This document shows positions 24,701-35,308 of a stretch of 64,000 nucleotides of DNA, one piece after another. The notes under the pieces were generated by a model, which was not told where the DNA came from, did not search any database, and saw nothing but the letters and a program-made list of their open reading frames with translations. The DNA is from Tanytarsus gracilentus. Lineage: Eukaryota; Arthropoda; Insecta; Diptera; Chironomidae. The stretch is from assembly GCA_038502055.1 (NCBI GenBank), contig JAXRKN010000038.1:4030001-4094000 (forward strand), in the 5' to 3' direction. Both the position numbers and the translations under genes were made by a program. How positions within the stretch are numbered: the first letter of the stretch is position 1; each line of letters starts with the position of its first letter.

Positions 24701-24937
24701 CACCGCTTTGAAGTTAATTTATTTGCTTAAATTTCTCACATTTATTTTATTAACACTCACTTCACTATCTCGTGCCAATTTTTTAAATAAATCATCCGAC
24801 TCAAATTTATCCTTCTGGTCGGGGACAACTTTTGGCATTTTAAAAATGTAACGAGGCTTTGGCGGCTCGTACAATCCCATTGCATCGAATGGGATCATCG
24901 TCGGAAAAGGTTCACTCATCATATTCATGTTCATCAT
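21454..24937 (-). CDS. CBFB: CBF-beta (Runx cofactor), copy A
   Basis: CBF-beta binds the Runt domain and raises DNA affinity of Runx factors; Drosophila has two, Brother and Big brother. Inferred exons are 24937-24761, 24394-24182 and 21720-21454, all phase 0, giving 218 residues. The conserved core is present: PRYIFKMPKVVPDQKDKFES, TGFRDRPQEER, GCREGHTEISF and MNGVCVRFRGWLDLERLDGI. Asn of the TGxN loop is kept (ATGINIQ). A histidine run (MYHHHHHHLMN) and an Asn-rich C-terminus ending NRGSFRQ lie in disordered parts. The N-terminus resembles copy D (MMNMNMM) whereas the C-terminus resembles copy B. The second intron (2.5 kb) is enlarged by a foldback element at 23066-23985. Confidence 0.9.
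23066..23985. mobile_element. 920 bp foldback element built of CCTAGG/ACTAGG repeats
   Basis: The element begins GATCATCCATCCGAAGGAAT and ends with the exact complement. Each arm of about 300 bp consists of tandem short units containing CCTAGGAA and ACTAGGAA, so the arms are also internally repetitive. The centre carries a second inverted pair, near 23355 and 23685 (TTTTTGAACATTAATTTTG). It sits in intron 2 of CBF-beta A and is absent from the matching intron of copy B. No coding frame is present, so it would be non-autonomous. Confidence 0.8.
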
Positions 24938-25435
24938 TTTTATTATTATATTTTTAGATTTTTTATCACTTTAAATTTTTTTTAAGAATTCAAACACGAT
25001 TCTAGCACATTCCACAGTTGAGTTAAAATTAAAATGTGAGTCTCACAAAAAAATTTGTGCAGCAGCTCACACAAAAAGCTTTTTATGGCTCCACCCATTT
25101 TTCAAACAAAGAGAGAAAAATTTGAAAGTAAATAAGGAGAGAGAAAAAAGATAAAAATAGCATTTTCGAGTTTTATGTGTTGTCTCTTGACGCTCCCTTC
25201 GTATATTCATTGATTTTATGCATCGCTGAATGCCTTTGTAACTGTAAACATAATAAATAACATGAAAATTTTTCTTTAAATAAAAATGAACGCGACAGAC
25301 AACGAAAAAGAGGAAAATGAAAGTCAGAGAGTGAAAAATCGATATTTCAAGTGAAATTTGTATGCGAAAAAAAACAATTTAAGAGAATTTTGGGTTTTAA
25401 AGAGACGGATGAGATTTACGATAAAAAATCTTGAG
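24938..25435. other. 5' flank of CBF-beta A
   Basis: Presumed promoter region on the minus strand. It contains purine-rich runs and the segment GGCTCCACCCATTTTTCAAA, comparable to GATGCTCCGCCCATTTCTTA upstream of copy D at 43718-43737. No clear TATA box. Copy B has an unrelated 5' flank. Confidence 0.4.
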
Positions 25436-25438
25436 ATG

Positions 25439-26323
25439 CCACAGTAGAACGTTTCATAGAATAAAATGGCCATCAAGAATAAATAAGAAAGGATGATTGT
25501 GGCTAACTTAAGTATTTAAAATGATAGCTGAATATGTGTTCTATCAACTGCCTTAAAAAATTATTTTTTTGCCGAGCACCATTTCTCAGAAAAAGGCTTT
25601 TAGCTTGACCCCTACACATATATTATAAAATTAGCGTTTTCTTAAAAATGAGAATAATTCTTAAATTAAAAAGTTTATTTCAAAAGTGTTAATTCACGAC
25701 TGTCGTAAATAAATTTCCGATAGATTTTTCAATAAGTTCAATGCAAAAAAAAGCTTTGGAAGTGCTTTAAACATGATTTTTCTGAGTAAACGAACACACT
25801 CATTAAAAAACGTTTGCACAGTTTGCGGAACGCATCGGAACGCTGAACGGAGCATCAAGCAGGATAGCCAAAGGAGGAATCTATCATATGGAATTGGTTT
25901 GGTTTGCACGTTTTTGCACGTTTCCGAGATAATTGCATTCAAAGATGACTCTAAAATCATACTTTTGTATGGAAATCATTATTTGACATAAAGTAATCTT
26001 TGGTTTTGAGACATCATGCAACAAATTATAGGGCATCAAAGAGATAAATAACTTGAAGAAAATCTTAAATTTTGTATTACACTGATAAACATAATTCAGT
26101 TATGCATTTTAGAACTCGTTACAACTTGTTGTCAATGCCATTTATGCTTAAAACAATTAAGTAAAGAAATAATTTATAAGGCATCAATAAGGACTTTTAG
26201 GAGCCTCCATTAGTAAATTTTTATGCTGATTTATGATTAAAATAAATCTGTTAAGCCGTAGTTAACAATTAGTAAAGGTTTAGAGCACGTTGGCCATTTT
26301 TAATATCAAACGTTCCACTGTGG
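25439..26323. mobile_element. 885 bp TIR element, non-autonomous
   Basis: The terminal inverted repeats are about 32 bp and imperfect: the left starts CCACAGTAGAACGTTT and the right, complemented, starts CCACAGTGGAACGTTT; both continue to AATGGCC. A 3 bp duplication ATG (25436-25438 and 26324-26326) fits the ends. The internal frames (88 and 72 codons) show no transposase motif. The superfamily is not assigned. It lies immediately beside the truncated border of CBF-beta copy C. Confidence 0.75.
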
Positions 26324-26660
26324 ATGCTGATTATTTTTTCTAATTTTAAAAACATTTAATATTAGGAAAAAAATCTTCGCTCCTAGATATCTCTCTTTGT
26401 TTGATGTTAACAAGCGCATTAAATTGAGCATAAAAATGAATTAGTTGTAATAATTTTTAATTGTTCTCTGCCACCCTCACAAAATACTCACAAAACAGAC
26501 CCTGAAGCATGACTGAGTAAAATTTGGATCCATTTAATTGCTTTCCAATGCATGTAGAAAAGGGTCGAGGGATGATAAAAACAAGGCAATTCAATTTAAT
26601 GACACAATTAGGCTCGAATTATTTATTGAGAGCCTTAAAAGAATTTTCTGGGTGATAATT

Positions 26661-26855
26661 TTACCTTCGAGCTGTTTGTAAACGAACTAATTGCCATTCA
26701 AAGTCATCGCACATCAAGCACATGCTGTTGATGCACAGTCGAAGTGCAATTTCTAACTTCCGGTCACGCAGTCGGGAGGTCTCGAAATTGTTTTTTAATT
26801 CCTTTCTCAAATGTTTTTCTGTTAAACACATGTAAAGACTCGAGCATTGCATCAT
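26661..26855 (-). other. unassigned 64-codon open frame, opposite to CBF-beta C
   Basis: The frame starts ATGATG and ends in the amphipathic stretch EWQLVRLQTARR, with a possible GTAAAA splice donor overlapping its end. It includes several Cys and Leu residues (CINSMCLMCDDFEW). The identical frame lies at 42637-42831 in the other copy, inside the intron of CBF-beta D. The copies are identical at DNA level too, so conservation says nothing about selection. Could be an exon or chance. Confidence 0.22.
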
Positions 26856-27612
26856 AAATCAGAATATCGAGATCAAATTGCTCTTCGTGCCACCACCCTC
26901 GTGCGCATTTGTCACTCGAGCATTGAAATTTTTGACATTTTTAACTTCATGCATGTCGCGTGTTTGCTTATCATGTTGACAACTCTCGTCACGTGGACTC
27001 ATTTGAAAAAATCTTTCGAAAAGGTGCAAAAAAATCTTTTGTCTTTGAATTTTTCTGTTTTGATTTTCATCAATTTTAAATTTAAACAAACAAAAACTTT
27101 TGTTTCGTCGTGGGAATTTTTCATCAATTATCATCATTAGTCGATCATCAATTTTTTGAGGCACGCTTAAATATTTCGATTAAAATTAATCATGTCCGTG
27201 CTGCATTTTTTTGATGATCTCGTAAAGTTTTTGTGCGATACCGAAATTGGCAATAAAGAACAGCATGAAAAGGTGGACGATGATGATGAAATTAGTTTGT
27301 GTTCATGTCCATCCACACACGCTTCTCTTTCTGACCATCCTAAAATCCACTAACTGAAATTTTATGGGATGAAAAAAATGTGTGCTGCAAGTTTGTAATT
27401 TTAAATGATTTTCAGCCTCTGCCGTTGCCTTCAAACTGCGACAAAAGAACAAAAGAAAATTTTATTTTACGTTGAATTTTTATGAGGCAAAATTTTCAAG
27501 CTGTGTTGAAGGCATGGCAGTGAACAGTAGGAAATCGAATGAACTAGAGAGAGTGTTGAAAAGTCAACCGTGTTGTCACATAATTACAAAATTATTCTTT
27601 CTTCTTTTAAAG

Positions 27613-27876
27613 GTTCACATTAAATCACATTTTATCATGAATGGAGTTTGTGTGAGATTCCGTGGATGGCTCGATCTTGAAAGACTCGATGGAATTGGTC
27701 GACTTGAATATGATGAGCGAAGAGGTGCACATGAGGATGCGATTCTGAAAGAACAACTCGAACGCTACAGTCAAAGATTGAAGGACTTTGAAGACACAAA
27801 ACGTGGAATTTATCCTCGAACAGAAGAAATCAAGCGAGATCCACAAAGTCAGCAAATGAATGGCTGGAGACGTTAA
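27613..27876 (+). pseudogene. CBFB: CBF-beta copy C, last exon only
   Basis: An intact final exon behind a good acceptor (CTTTTAAAG), encoding the conserved end of CBF-beta from VHIKSHFIMNGVCVRFRG to the tail NGWRR. It differs from copy D by one residue (Thr for Ala in the tail). No sequence for the first exon (MP-VVPNQKEKFES, TGFRDRP) exists upstream: the duplicated block ends at 26395 and the next thing is a TIR element. It cannot make a Runx-binding protein by itself. I see no damage inside the exon, so the truncation looks recent. An in-frame extension to 27472 is intron read-through. Confidence 0.8.
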
Positions 27877-29505
27877 TTTTTTTGAATTTATAAAACTTTA
27901 AATTCTCGTGCAATTTTTTAAATTAATTTTTGAATTAGGAAATAAAAATTTGATCTCAAAAAAATTATTTCAAAAATTTTTTTAAAGAGGACAGGTGTGT
28001 TAAATTTTTTTCAATTTTAGGATTCGAACCGATTTAAACTCAAGAATTATTTAATTTTCTAATTTTGTTCTAAAATATATTAGTTAAAATCTTAAGTGTT
28101 AATTTTGTTATTTCTTTAAATAATTCGGAACATCTCAAAAGAAATTTTCTGATGAATTTTTTAGTCCAACAAAAGAAAGTCATTTAAGGCGATTTAATGC
28201 ATGCTTCATTTACTTTCATCTCATCTCATTTTGGTGATTGTTGAATGCTCAGAAAAATAAAAAACTCATCTTCCTTAATTCCACAGCATAGCATGGACAT
28301 TGAGCAGCAACAATTGAATAATCACTAAAATTTCTAAAGCAATAATAAGAAGAAGAATTGAGAAGGATGATGGATTGGATAATTTAAAGTTCTCAGCACA
28401 TCTCGAATGGCTTTTGTTATGGAAATTTGTTTCATTCAAATTGATCTTGCTGCCGAGAGCTGAACTGAGTTGATGAGATGATTATTGTTGAAATAATCTT
28501 GAGCCTCATTACAACTCGAAAAATTGGCTCGCAAATTTGAAAATTTTCTTATTGTTGATTTAAAGTTTTTTATGCAATTTTCACGCCAGTTGTGAAAAAT
28601 TGAAATTATCACTTTTGCATCATCAACTCGACTCAAATCATCTTCTCAAATATCATCTCGAAATTGCTTTTGCTGCAAAAATGGACAAACAACAACAAAA
28701 AATAAAATCTCTTGCATGATCTCAAATCGGCTTCTCTCTTTTCATCCTTCATCTCTCATGTCTTTATCTTAATACCATCAGCTCGAACAAATAAACACTT
28801 CTCAATAACAGCAGCAAACAGCATCAGAATTAGTTTGATCTTTGCTGTTCATCTTCTTCAAATTTATACTTTTTTGTAACTGAAGACATCCATTGAGTCT
28901 TTTTTTATTCTTCTTCTTTTTCATTACAGCACTTATGTCCTTAAAAATATCATCAAAAAAAATATTTTGTTTTGGAGATTTGTCTCGATTATTTCACATG
29001 AATATTTAGGATTTGAACCTTGAATTTTTCTCAAACTATTTTTCAAGCCAATTAATTATTTTTATTTTATTGACATTAATTTTCAAATAATTCTTAAACA
29101 AAATTGAAATTCTAAAATTAAACGAAAAGGCGCCAAGTGAACATCAAATGGAAAAGTGAAATAAATTCTCCAAATATTTATTCAAAAATTTTACGATCGA
29201 ATTGTCTCATTGTGAAGCTACTGATGAATTTTATAGTTGCAACATATGATGCATGTTATTTTAAAAGTTGATGATCTCTCTACACTTGCTGTCGGGAGAG
29301 TAAATAAGGGCGATTGTGATGGATTAAAGTCTTCCTTCTTTTTCTCATTTTAAGCGTAAACAAACAAATTTAAACATTCACACTCGAAATGAATTAAAAT
29401 TTTTATCTCTCTCAAAAAATCTCAAGCATAAAAGAGGGAAATTTAAGTGCAAATGTATGTCACGAAAATAATTGAGTTAATCCAATATGCAAATATTGAT
29501 TACAA

Positions 29506-30683
29506 TGCACATGACGTTTCATTTTATTTTCTCATTCATAAATGAAAGTTAGAACCTAAAATTAGGACCCGAATTAGAAAAAAAAATAATTGAGGAAGGA
29601 AACGTTTCATTAAAAATTTCATAACACGTCAGCGTCATCTTTCAAGTATTTTTGTTTTCATGCAATTCGACTCTCTTAACAATTTTCATCTCAAATTTTT
29701 GACATGTTTTGTCAACATTTCATAATAAATCTCGTGTGAGCATGAACGCACGTCGATCAAAAATATCCAAGAAGAAATTTCACGATGATGAGAAAATTGC
29801 AACAATTTATCACATTTTTATGGCTCCTTAAACGTCAATCACGGCTTCAAAGGTCAATTGCCGCGCATCGATGAGATTAAAAAAATTGAGCCGACAGACA
29901 GTAGAAAATTTTCAAACGAAAGACTGTGGTAAAGGTCAATAGTGAATTATTGGTCGTGAACGTGATGCTTAAAGATTCGGAAGTTGCTAAATTCTTCTTT
30001 GATCTTATCGAAGTTTAAAAATATAAATTTAAGCTATTCGGGATTTTTAAACAAGGTGGGTTATTTGTTTTGACTCTTTGTGGGATTATGGTTTTATTTA
30101 TTAATTATAAAAAAAAAAAAAAAAAAATAACCAAGAACGTAATTTAAAATAATTCATATTTTTATTAAAATAATATTTAGAATGACAAAAATAAAAAGTT
30201 TAAAAATATCTAAAAAAAATTAATTTTAACTCATCATTTTTTTAAATAATATTTAGAATGACAAAAATAAAAAGTTTAAAAATATCTAAAAAAATAATTT
30301 TAACTCATCATATTGTTTTAAAAAATTATTTTACTTCTTAAATTCACTCATCTATCTTTTAAATGTATAAATGACTTAATTTTCTCATTCAAAGCCTCTC
30401 TTTAGGATTAATGTATGTAATTTAGTGAGAACAAACGAGTAAATAGTCTTTATCCCCTTCAAGCACTATAAAAAATATGAGCATGTACATGCGTTTGAAT
30501 GAAAAATATAAGGCGGAGTTAACTAAAAGCTTTTTCTCTCCCTCCGTGAACGAGATTGAACGTTTTTTTCTGCTCTCATAAGTGTGTGAATCGCTCAACG
30601 TTTAACATCAAGAAAAAAAGTTCTTTCGCGTTGGAAGAAAATAAAAACGAAAAAATCTGTGATTAATTAATTAAAACAAAAAT
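29506..30683. other. spacer between block C and CBF-beta B
   Basis: Single-copy in this window. Contains a run of about 18 A (30110-30127) and a tandem duplication of about 75 bp at 30167-30311 containing ATATTTAGAATGACAAAAAT. A TATAAAAAAT sequence at 30468 and pyrimidine-rich sequence after it probably belong to the promoter region of CBF-beta B. No gene is seen from 29506 to 30450. Confidence 0.5.
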
Positions 30684-32136
30684 ATGAACGTGATTAATGA
30701 AGCAGTTTCGTTCCCTGGAATGCTTCCGTTTGACACAATGGGATTATACGAACCGCCGAGACCTCGATACATCCTTAAAATGCCAAGAGTTGTGCCCAAT
30801 CAAAAGGAGAAATTTGAAAGTGACGATGTCTTTAAAAAAATAAATCGCGATAGTGAAGTGAGTAAAATCAAGGATAGGACAAAATTTTAAAAGAAATGAA
30901 ATATAAAAATTTCTCAATAAAAATTAAAAATCAAATTTTTGTTGGAATAATTAAAAAAATCTTTAGTTTCTCCCCTTGATTATTTATAAATTAATAACTT
31001 CACAAACAAAAGCGATGAGTCGCGTTTGGAATTTCCTGATGAATAATTATTGAAGTTTGTTACGCAACTTTTTTGTTCGACTTGACGAGAAAGGCTTTAA
31101 ATGTTAATGAGCTATCGATCGATTTTTTTAGATGTGAAAACACACATAAAAAATTATTTCTCAGAAAATTAGAATTTTAACAGCTTCGTTGGTGGCTCAA
31201 AAACATTTTTTGTGTGAATATTATCTGAAAAATTTTAAAAATGCTGGTTTGAGATAAAAAATAATTCCTAAAATTTGTTGATAAAACTTTTATCGCTCGA
31301 GTTTGTTTTTTAGAGTCTCAACGTGACTCTCGTTGAAAAAAATTTTGATTGCGCGAAATAAAAAGTTTAATGAGCGTGAATTGAATTTAAAATCAAAATT
31401 TTTCTTCTCAGGTTCGATTCACTGGATTTCGAGATCGACCACAAGAAGAGCGAAGAGTTCGCTTTCAGAATGGATGTCGTGAGGGTCACACGGAAATTTC
31501 TCTGTGTGCGACTGGAATAAATATTCAATTAGTCTTCAATCCTGCACCTATGATGTACCATCACCATCATCATCATCTGATGAATTACGAGAAGGAACTC
31601 GATTTCGATAAAGAATATGGAAAGGTAAAATTCAGACTCAAAAAATTGTTTTATTGATTTTTCCCGGCTTCCATTTTACCCTTAAAAAAGTCATGCGCAA
31701 AATTCAATTACAATTTTTTTCTCCTCTGATTAAAAAATTCATTTGACAACAGCGTGAAATCTCAAGAGTTGTAAAAATATTTTTTAAATTCCCGCTGCGC
31801 AAAACTGTTTCTGTTGATGTTTTCAATTTCCAAGTCACTGAATCACCATGCGACCTAAATGTTGACCCTAATCTCCTCTTTTATTAAAAGGTTCACATTA
31901 AATCACATTTGATCATGAATGGAGTTTGTGTGAGATTCCGTGGATGGCTCGATCTTGAGAGACTCGATGGAATTGGTCGACTTGAATATGATGAGCGAAG
32001 AGGCGCACATGAGGATGCGATTCTGAAAGAACAACTCGAACGTTACAGTCAGCGTGTTAAAGACTTTGAAGACACAAAACCTAAAACATCGAGTATGAAC
32101 ATCAACAATGCCAATCGAGGAAGTTTTCGGCAGTAA
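30684..32136 (+). CDS. CBFB: CBF-beta (Runx cofactor), copy B
   Basis: Exons 30684-30857, 31412-31624 and 31891-32136, all phase 0, give 210 residues. The core is present: PRYILKMPRVVPNQKEKFES, TGFRDRPQEERR, GCREGHTEISLCATGINIQL, then MNGVCVRFRGWLDLERLDGI. It shares the histidine run and the NRGSFRQ end with copy A, but its first 20 residues and 5' flank differ from all other copies. Both introns are short (554 and 266 bp), in contrast with the enlarged intron of A. Two residues before the TGxN loop (LC) differ from the FV/FY seen in D and A. Function as for copy A: nuclear partner of Runx factors. Confidence 0.9.
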
Positions 32137-32561
32137 ATTGAAGTGATTTTTGTTATTTTTATTTCTAGTTCTCTAAGACATGACGAATCATTGATTGATT
32201 CAATAAAATATGTAAAATATAAATTTTCCCTCTTTGAATTATTTTCCCGCTAATCCGCAGTTCGTGATTTTTCAGATGATTTGAGAATTTTCATGCATAA
32301 CGCAAAGTTTTTGTTGATTTTGAAAATCCTTTTAATTTTTCTTTCATCTTCAAATATTTTTTGAGTTCGATGCGAAATGCCATAAATTTTCAATTATTGC
32401 ACCATGAAAGAAGAAGAAATAAATTTACAATTTTTTACAACTTAATTCTATAACTGCATTTACGACATGATGAAGGGATGAACAAAATTTTGTTTGCTTT
32501 TTGCAGGTAAATTTCAATTGTTGTCAGATTTTTTCACATTTTCTTCAATTTCTTCTTTTTG

Positions 32562-33358
32562 CTCCTTATATTAATTTTATTTTTCACCTGTTTTCGGCCT
32601 GTGCCAAGCATTCATTTGCAATATCTAAACTATCTCAAATGATAGCCTGCCAAACCCTACAAACTGGGAAAACAGATTTGAAATCGGTTGCTCCTACGAG
32701 GAGTTAGAGCCATTTAAGTCATCTTCTTTCTCACTTTCTCACTTTCTCACTTTCTCACTTTCTTACGTCTTAGTGAACGCCATATCTCAAGAACGGCTGG
32801 TCGGATTTGAGTCGGGTTTGTGGCTAAAGATCGGGTTTTGCTCTAGTTGTGCAAGAATATTTAGTTTTGAGGTCCGACCCACCAAGGACCGTCCCTGAGT
32901 GCAAAAATATCCTTTTTCATACAAATTTTCTCTTTTTGCTTCATGGGTTCGTTGAACTCGTAATTGCATCAGGAATCGATTGACATTGATGATTTTTGAG
33001 GAATGTCCATTATGGACGGCCAGGAGTGCCACTAATGTCCATTTTTCAGAACAATGGCTTCATGTATGTCGTTGAACTCGTCATTGCATCAGGAATCAAT
33101 TGGCATTGATGATTTTTGAGGAATGTCCATCATGGTCGGCTAGGAGTGCCACTAATGTCCATTTTTCAGTACTATGGCTTCATGTATCTCGTTGAACTGG
33201 TCATTGGATCAGGAATTGATTGGCATTGATGAGTTTTGATGAATGTCCATCATGGCCGGCCAGGAGTGCCATAATGTCCATTTTTCAGAACTATGGGGTA
33301 CTAATCTAAGACAGCGGAGCTATTGGAAATGGCAACGCCGTTTGCAGACCCATCTTGT
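32562..33358. mobile_element. approx. 800 bp insertion with three 120 bp tandem units
   Basis: The left arm runs without a break across this point (near 21030), so this is an insertion in the right arm only. It contains a TTTCTCAC microsatellite (32720-32765) and three units with exactly 120 bp spacing, starting GAATGTCCAT at 33001, 33121 and 33241. A T-run flanks both ends and could be the target duplication. It ends near AACGCCGTTTGCAGACCCAT. No protein motif recognised. Confidence 0.7.
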
Positions 33359-34175
33359 TTTTGGATTAAAAAAATATTTTTCAAATGATGCAAAAAAATT
33401 AGAACAACAAAGCTTAAAAATGATTCAGCATGAAAACAAGTTTTTATTTCAGTTAATCATTTCCATTGTGTCAGTTGCATAATAAATTAATTTTCAGGAA
33501 TTATTGTCCATTTAGTGAGGTGACACGCCCTTGAAAGGGTTATGATAAAAGTCGAATGCTGCCAGTGTTCGTTCATGTGCGAAAGGAGTGAAACAAAAAA
33601 GTATTAAATGCCTCAATTTTCAGATGTTCATAAATTTTCAGCATGTCATCGCTTGTGTTTCAACTTCGGACCCTTTTCACACTTTTTCCCATCACAAAAA
33701 TCAAAATCACTTCCGATGTGATCAATTTTTTAGCTGTTGACAAAATCGCATTAACTTTTTTTTATTACGACCCAAAAAAATTCGCAGATTTTTGGAAATT
33801 GCTAAAAAAGTGTGTTTAACTGATTTGAGGGTGAGATTAGCCATTAAATTTCGATAATCACCAAAAACACCTTCAGCTTTCAATAATTGATCAAAAAATA
33901 ATTTCATGAGAAAATTCGCAACTGAAATTTATATTAAAAGTCATTAATTTTGGATGCGACACATGCTGAAAATTCTTTCGAATCTGTTACCAGTCGAGAT
34001 GATTCGCGTTCAACCCTTCTGTATGTCTCGTTTAGAATTAAATTAGATCGCTGCACTAATAAACCGTGAAAGTGTAAATAATTCGGAAATTTCTGATTTC
34101 ATTTTATTTTTGGTACCTAGAAAAGGATAAAGAATTCTATTTTAGTCTCTGACGAACCTTCAACAGTTGAACATC

Positions 34176-34418
34176 ATGAGATTTCTTCTTTCAATAATTT
34201 TCATCTCACTTTTATTTCTTCAAGTTGAGTCGAAAAGTCTTGCAGAGCCACGAGATGTTAAACAACCTTCGATTGTCCACTTAGAATTTCCAATTTTGGA
34301 GCTTGAACTTTTCTACGATTGCGGCGACAACAAATTCATCAGTCGAGATTTAATTTGCGATGGTCACATGGACTGCAAAAGTGGCGTGGATGAGCAAGAA
34401 TGTGGAGATGAAAATTAA
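34176..34418 (+). CDS. small secreted LDLa-like protein, right copy
   Basis: Encodes exactly the same 80 residues as the minus-strand copy at 19984-20226: signal peptide (MRFLLSIIFISLLFLQVES), linker, and a four-cysteine LDLa-like module lacking the C1-C3 pair. Flanking sequence is also duplicated in inverted orientation, including about 100 bp upstream, so both copies probably keep the same promoter. Small differences exist in the 5' flank (AGAAAAGGATAAAGAATTC here versus AGGAAAGGATAAAAAAATTC on the complement of the left copy). Confidence 0.65.
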   Translation: MRFLLSIIFISLLFLQVESKSLAEPRDVKQPSIVHLEFPILELELFYDCGDNKFISRDLICDGHMDCKSGVDEQECGDEN

Positions 34419-35237
34419 CCATTTAAAATTATGTAAAACAGATGTCGAGAAATAAAAAAAATTAATTAAAGCAGATTTTTTGCACCCTTTCAATAATTTC
34501 AGCGTGAAAATTGTCATTTCTTGTTAGCATTTAAAAAATTTCCATTAACACCCTCATAATTTTTTATGTTTATGTCAACCTGCACTCTTTCATAACTTTT
34601 TTATGCATTCATCAGCTGCAAATTAGTTCCGCATGTTTGTTAAGTGAATTCTAACAATATGTGCGCAGCAATTATTGTCATCATGTCACTGTGAGCTTGA
34701 AGATAATCCAAATTTAATAGAAAATATTTTTTAATCCTCGCCTAGTTACAAAAAATCTTCGCATCGATGTCATGACAGGTAAAAGCATTACGCAAGAATG
34801 AACATCGTTCAATAGATGCTTTCGGATAATCTCAAATTTATTAGCAATTGAGATCAGGATTAAAAAAATATTTTTCAGTCCCACGCTGTAAATTTTATGA
34901 ATATCGCAAAAAAGAGTTGTGGATGCATTTCAGTGTGAAATTGATACTTTTTCGAGTCATATCGCATGCGATGTCAATTCATTATGTTAATTATCCATCT
35001 ACCTGGCTTTACTTCCAATGCATCTCTCACTCGAGCCTTTAATTTAATTAAGTTCACATCACTGAAGTGGAAAATGCCACCCATGTGGAATATTGTGATA
35101 CTTTGGCGTTATATGGTGTTATTAAAAGAGTTTAAAGGGCTTCACTTGATGAAAAGCATCTCAAGGTCGAACAATAAAAAATATTAAATTTCTTAAATCA
35201 TATAATTTATTTATGACAATTTACAATCTTATCACAA

Positions 35238-35308
35238 TTTACAAGGTGCTGCATCTGATTTGAGAACAAGTGGCACCGAGGAATCGACTGTAGCGTTGTG
35301 TGATGAAA
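35238..35308 (-). pseudogene. MINPP1: MINPP1 3' remnant
   Basis: On the minus strand this encodes the final 22 or so residues of the MINPP1-like protein (FITQRYSRFLGATCSQIRC, then STL and stop), identical to 19085-19157. Everything upstream, including the promoter, catalytic motif and first two exons, is missing; an unrelated segment of about 120 bp (35309-35430) joins it directly to block X1. The sequence ATGCCACCCATGTGGAA occurs at this junction and again near 35084, suggesting a replication-switch type rearrangement. Confidence 0.8.

Larger units (their letters stand above)
26395..29505. repeat. inverted segmental duplication, block C, left copy
   Basis: This block reappears as reverse complement at 40065-43092, with nearly identical sequence including noncoding parts. 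It holds the last exon of CBF-beta copy C and about 1.6 kb downstream of it. The homology stops about 90 bp short of where the first exon of the gene should be. The interval 27877-29505 has no supported gene. Confidence 0.88.
31885..35308. repeat. inverted segmental duplication, block X2, right copy
   Basis: Reverse complement of 19085-21725 apart from the insertion at 32562-33358. Contains the last exon of CBF-beta B, the second LDLa-like gene and the MINPP1 remnant. The interval 33359-34175 has no supported gene. Confidence 0.9.

Noticed and set aside
25694..25960. 88-codon frame inside the TIR element as a transposase
   Set aside because: Too short, and no catalytic motif is visible; the element is treated as non-autonomous.
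27193..27354. 53-codon frame with an acidic stretch in the intron-side part of block C
   Set aside because: A one-base difference in a T-run (seven versus six T) shifts the frame in the copy near 42190-42295, so it is not conserved as protein.
27472..27612. Upstream extension of the CBF-beta C exon as an independent N-terminus
   Set aside because: It is intron sequence in front of a good splice acceptor, and the same read-through exists in copy D, where the real upstream exon is known.
28436..28636. 66-codon frame present in both copies of block C (also 40873-41073)
   Set aside because: Begins with TTG, and the few differences between copies are all amino-acid replacements, which argues against purifying selection.
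32721..32765. Regular TTTCTCAC array considered as a CRISPR-like structure
   Set aside because: Units are contiguous with no spacers; it is a microsatellite in a eukaryotic insertion.
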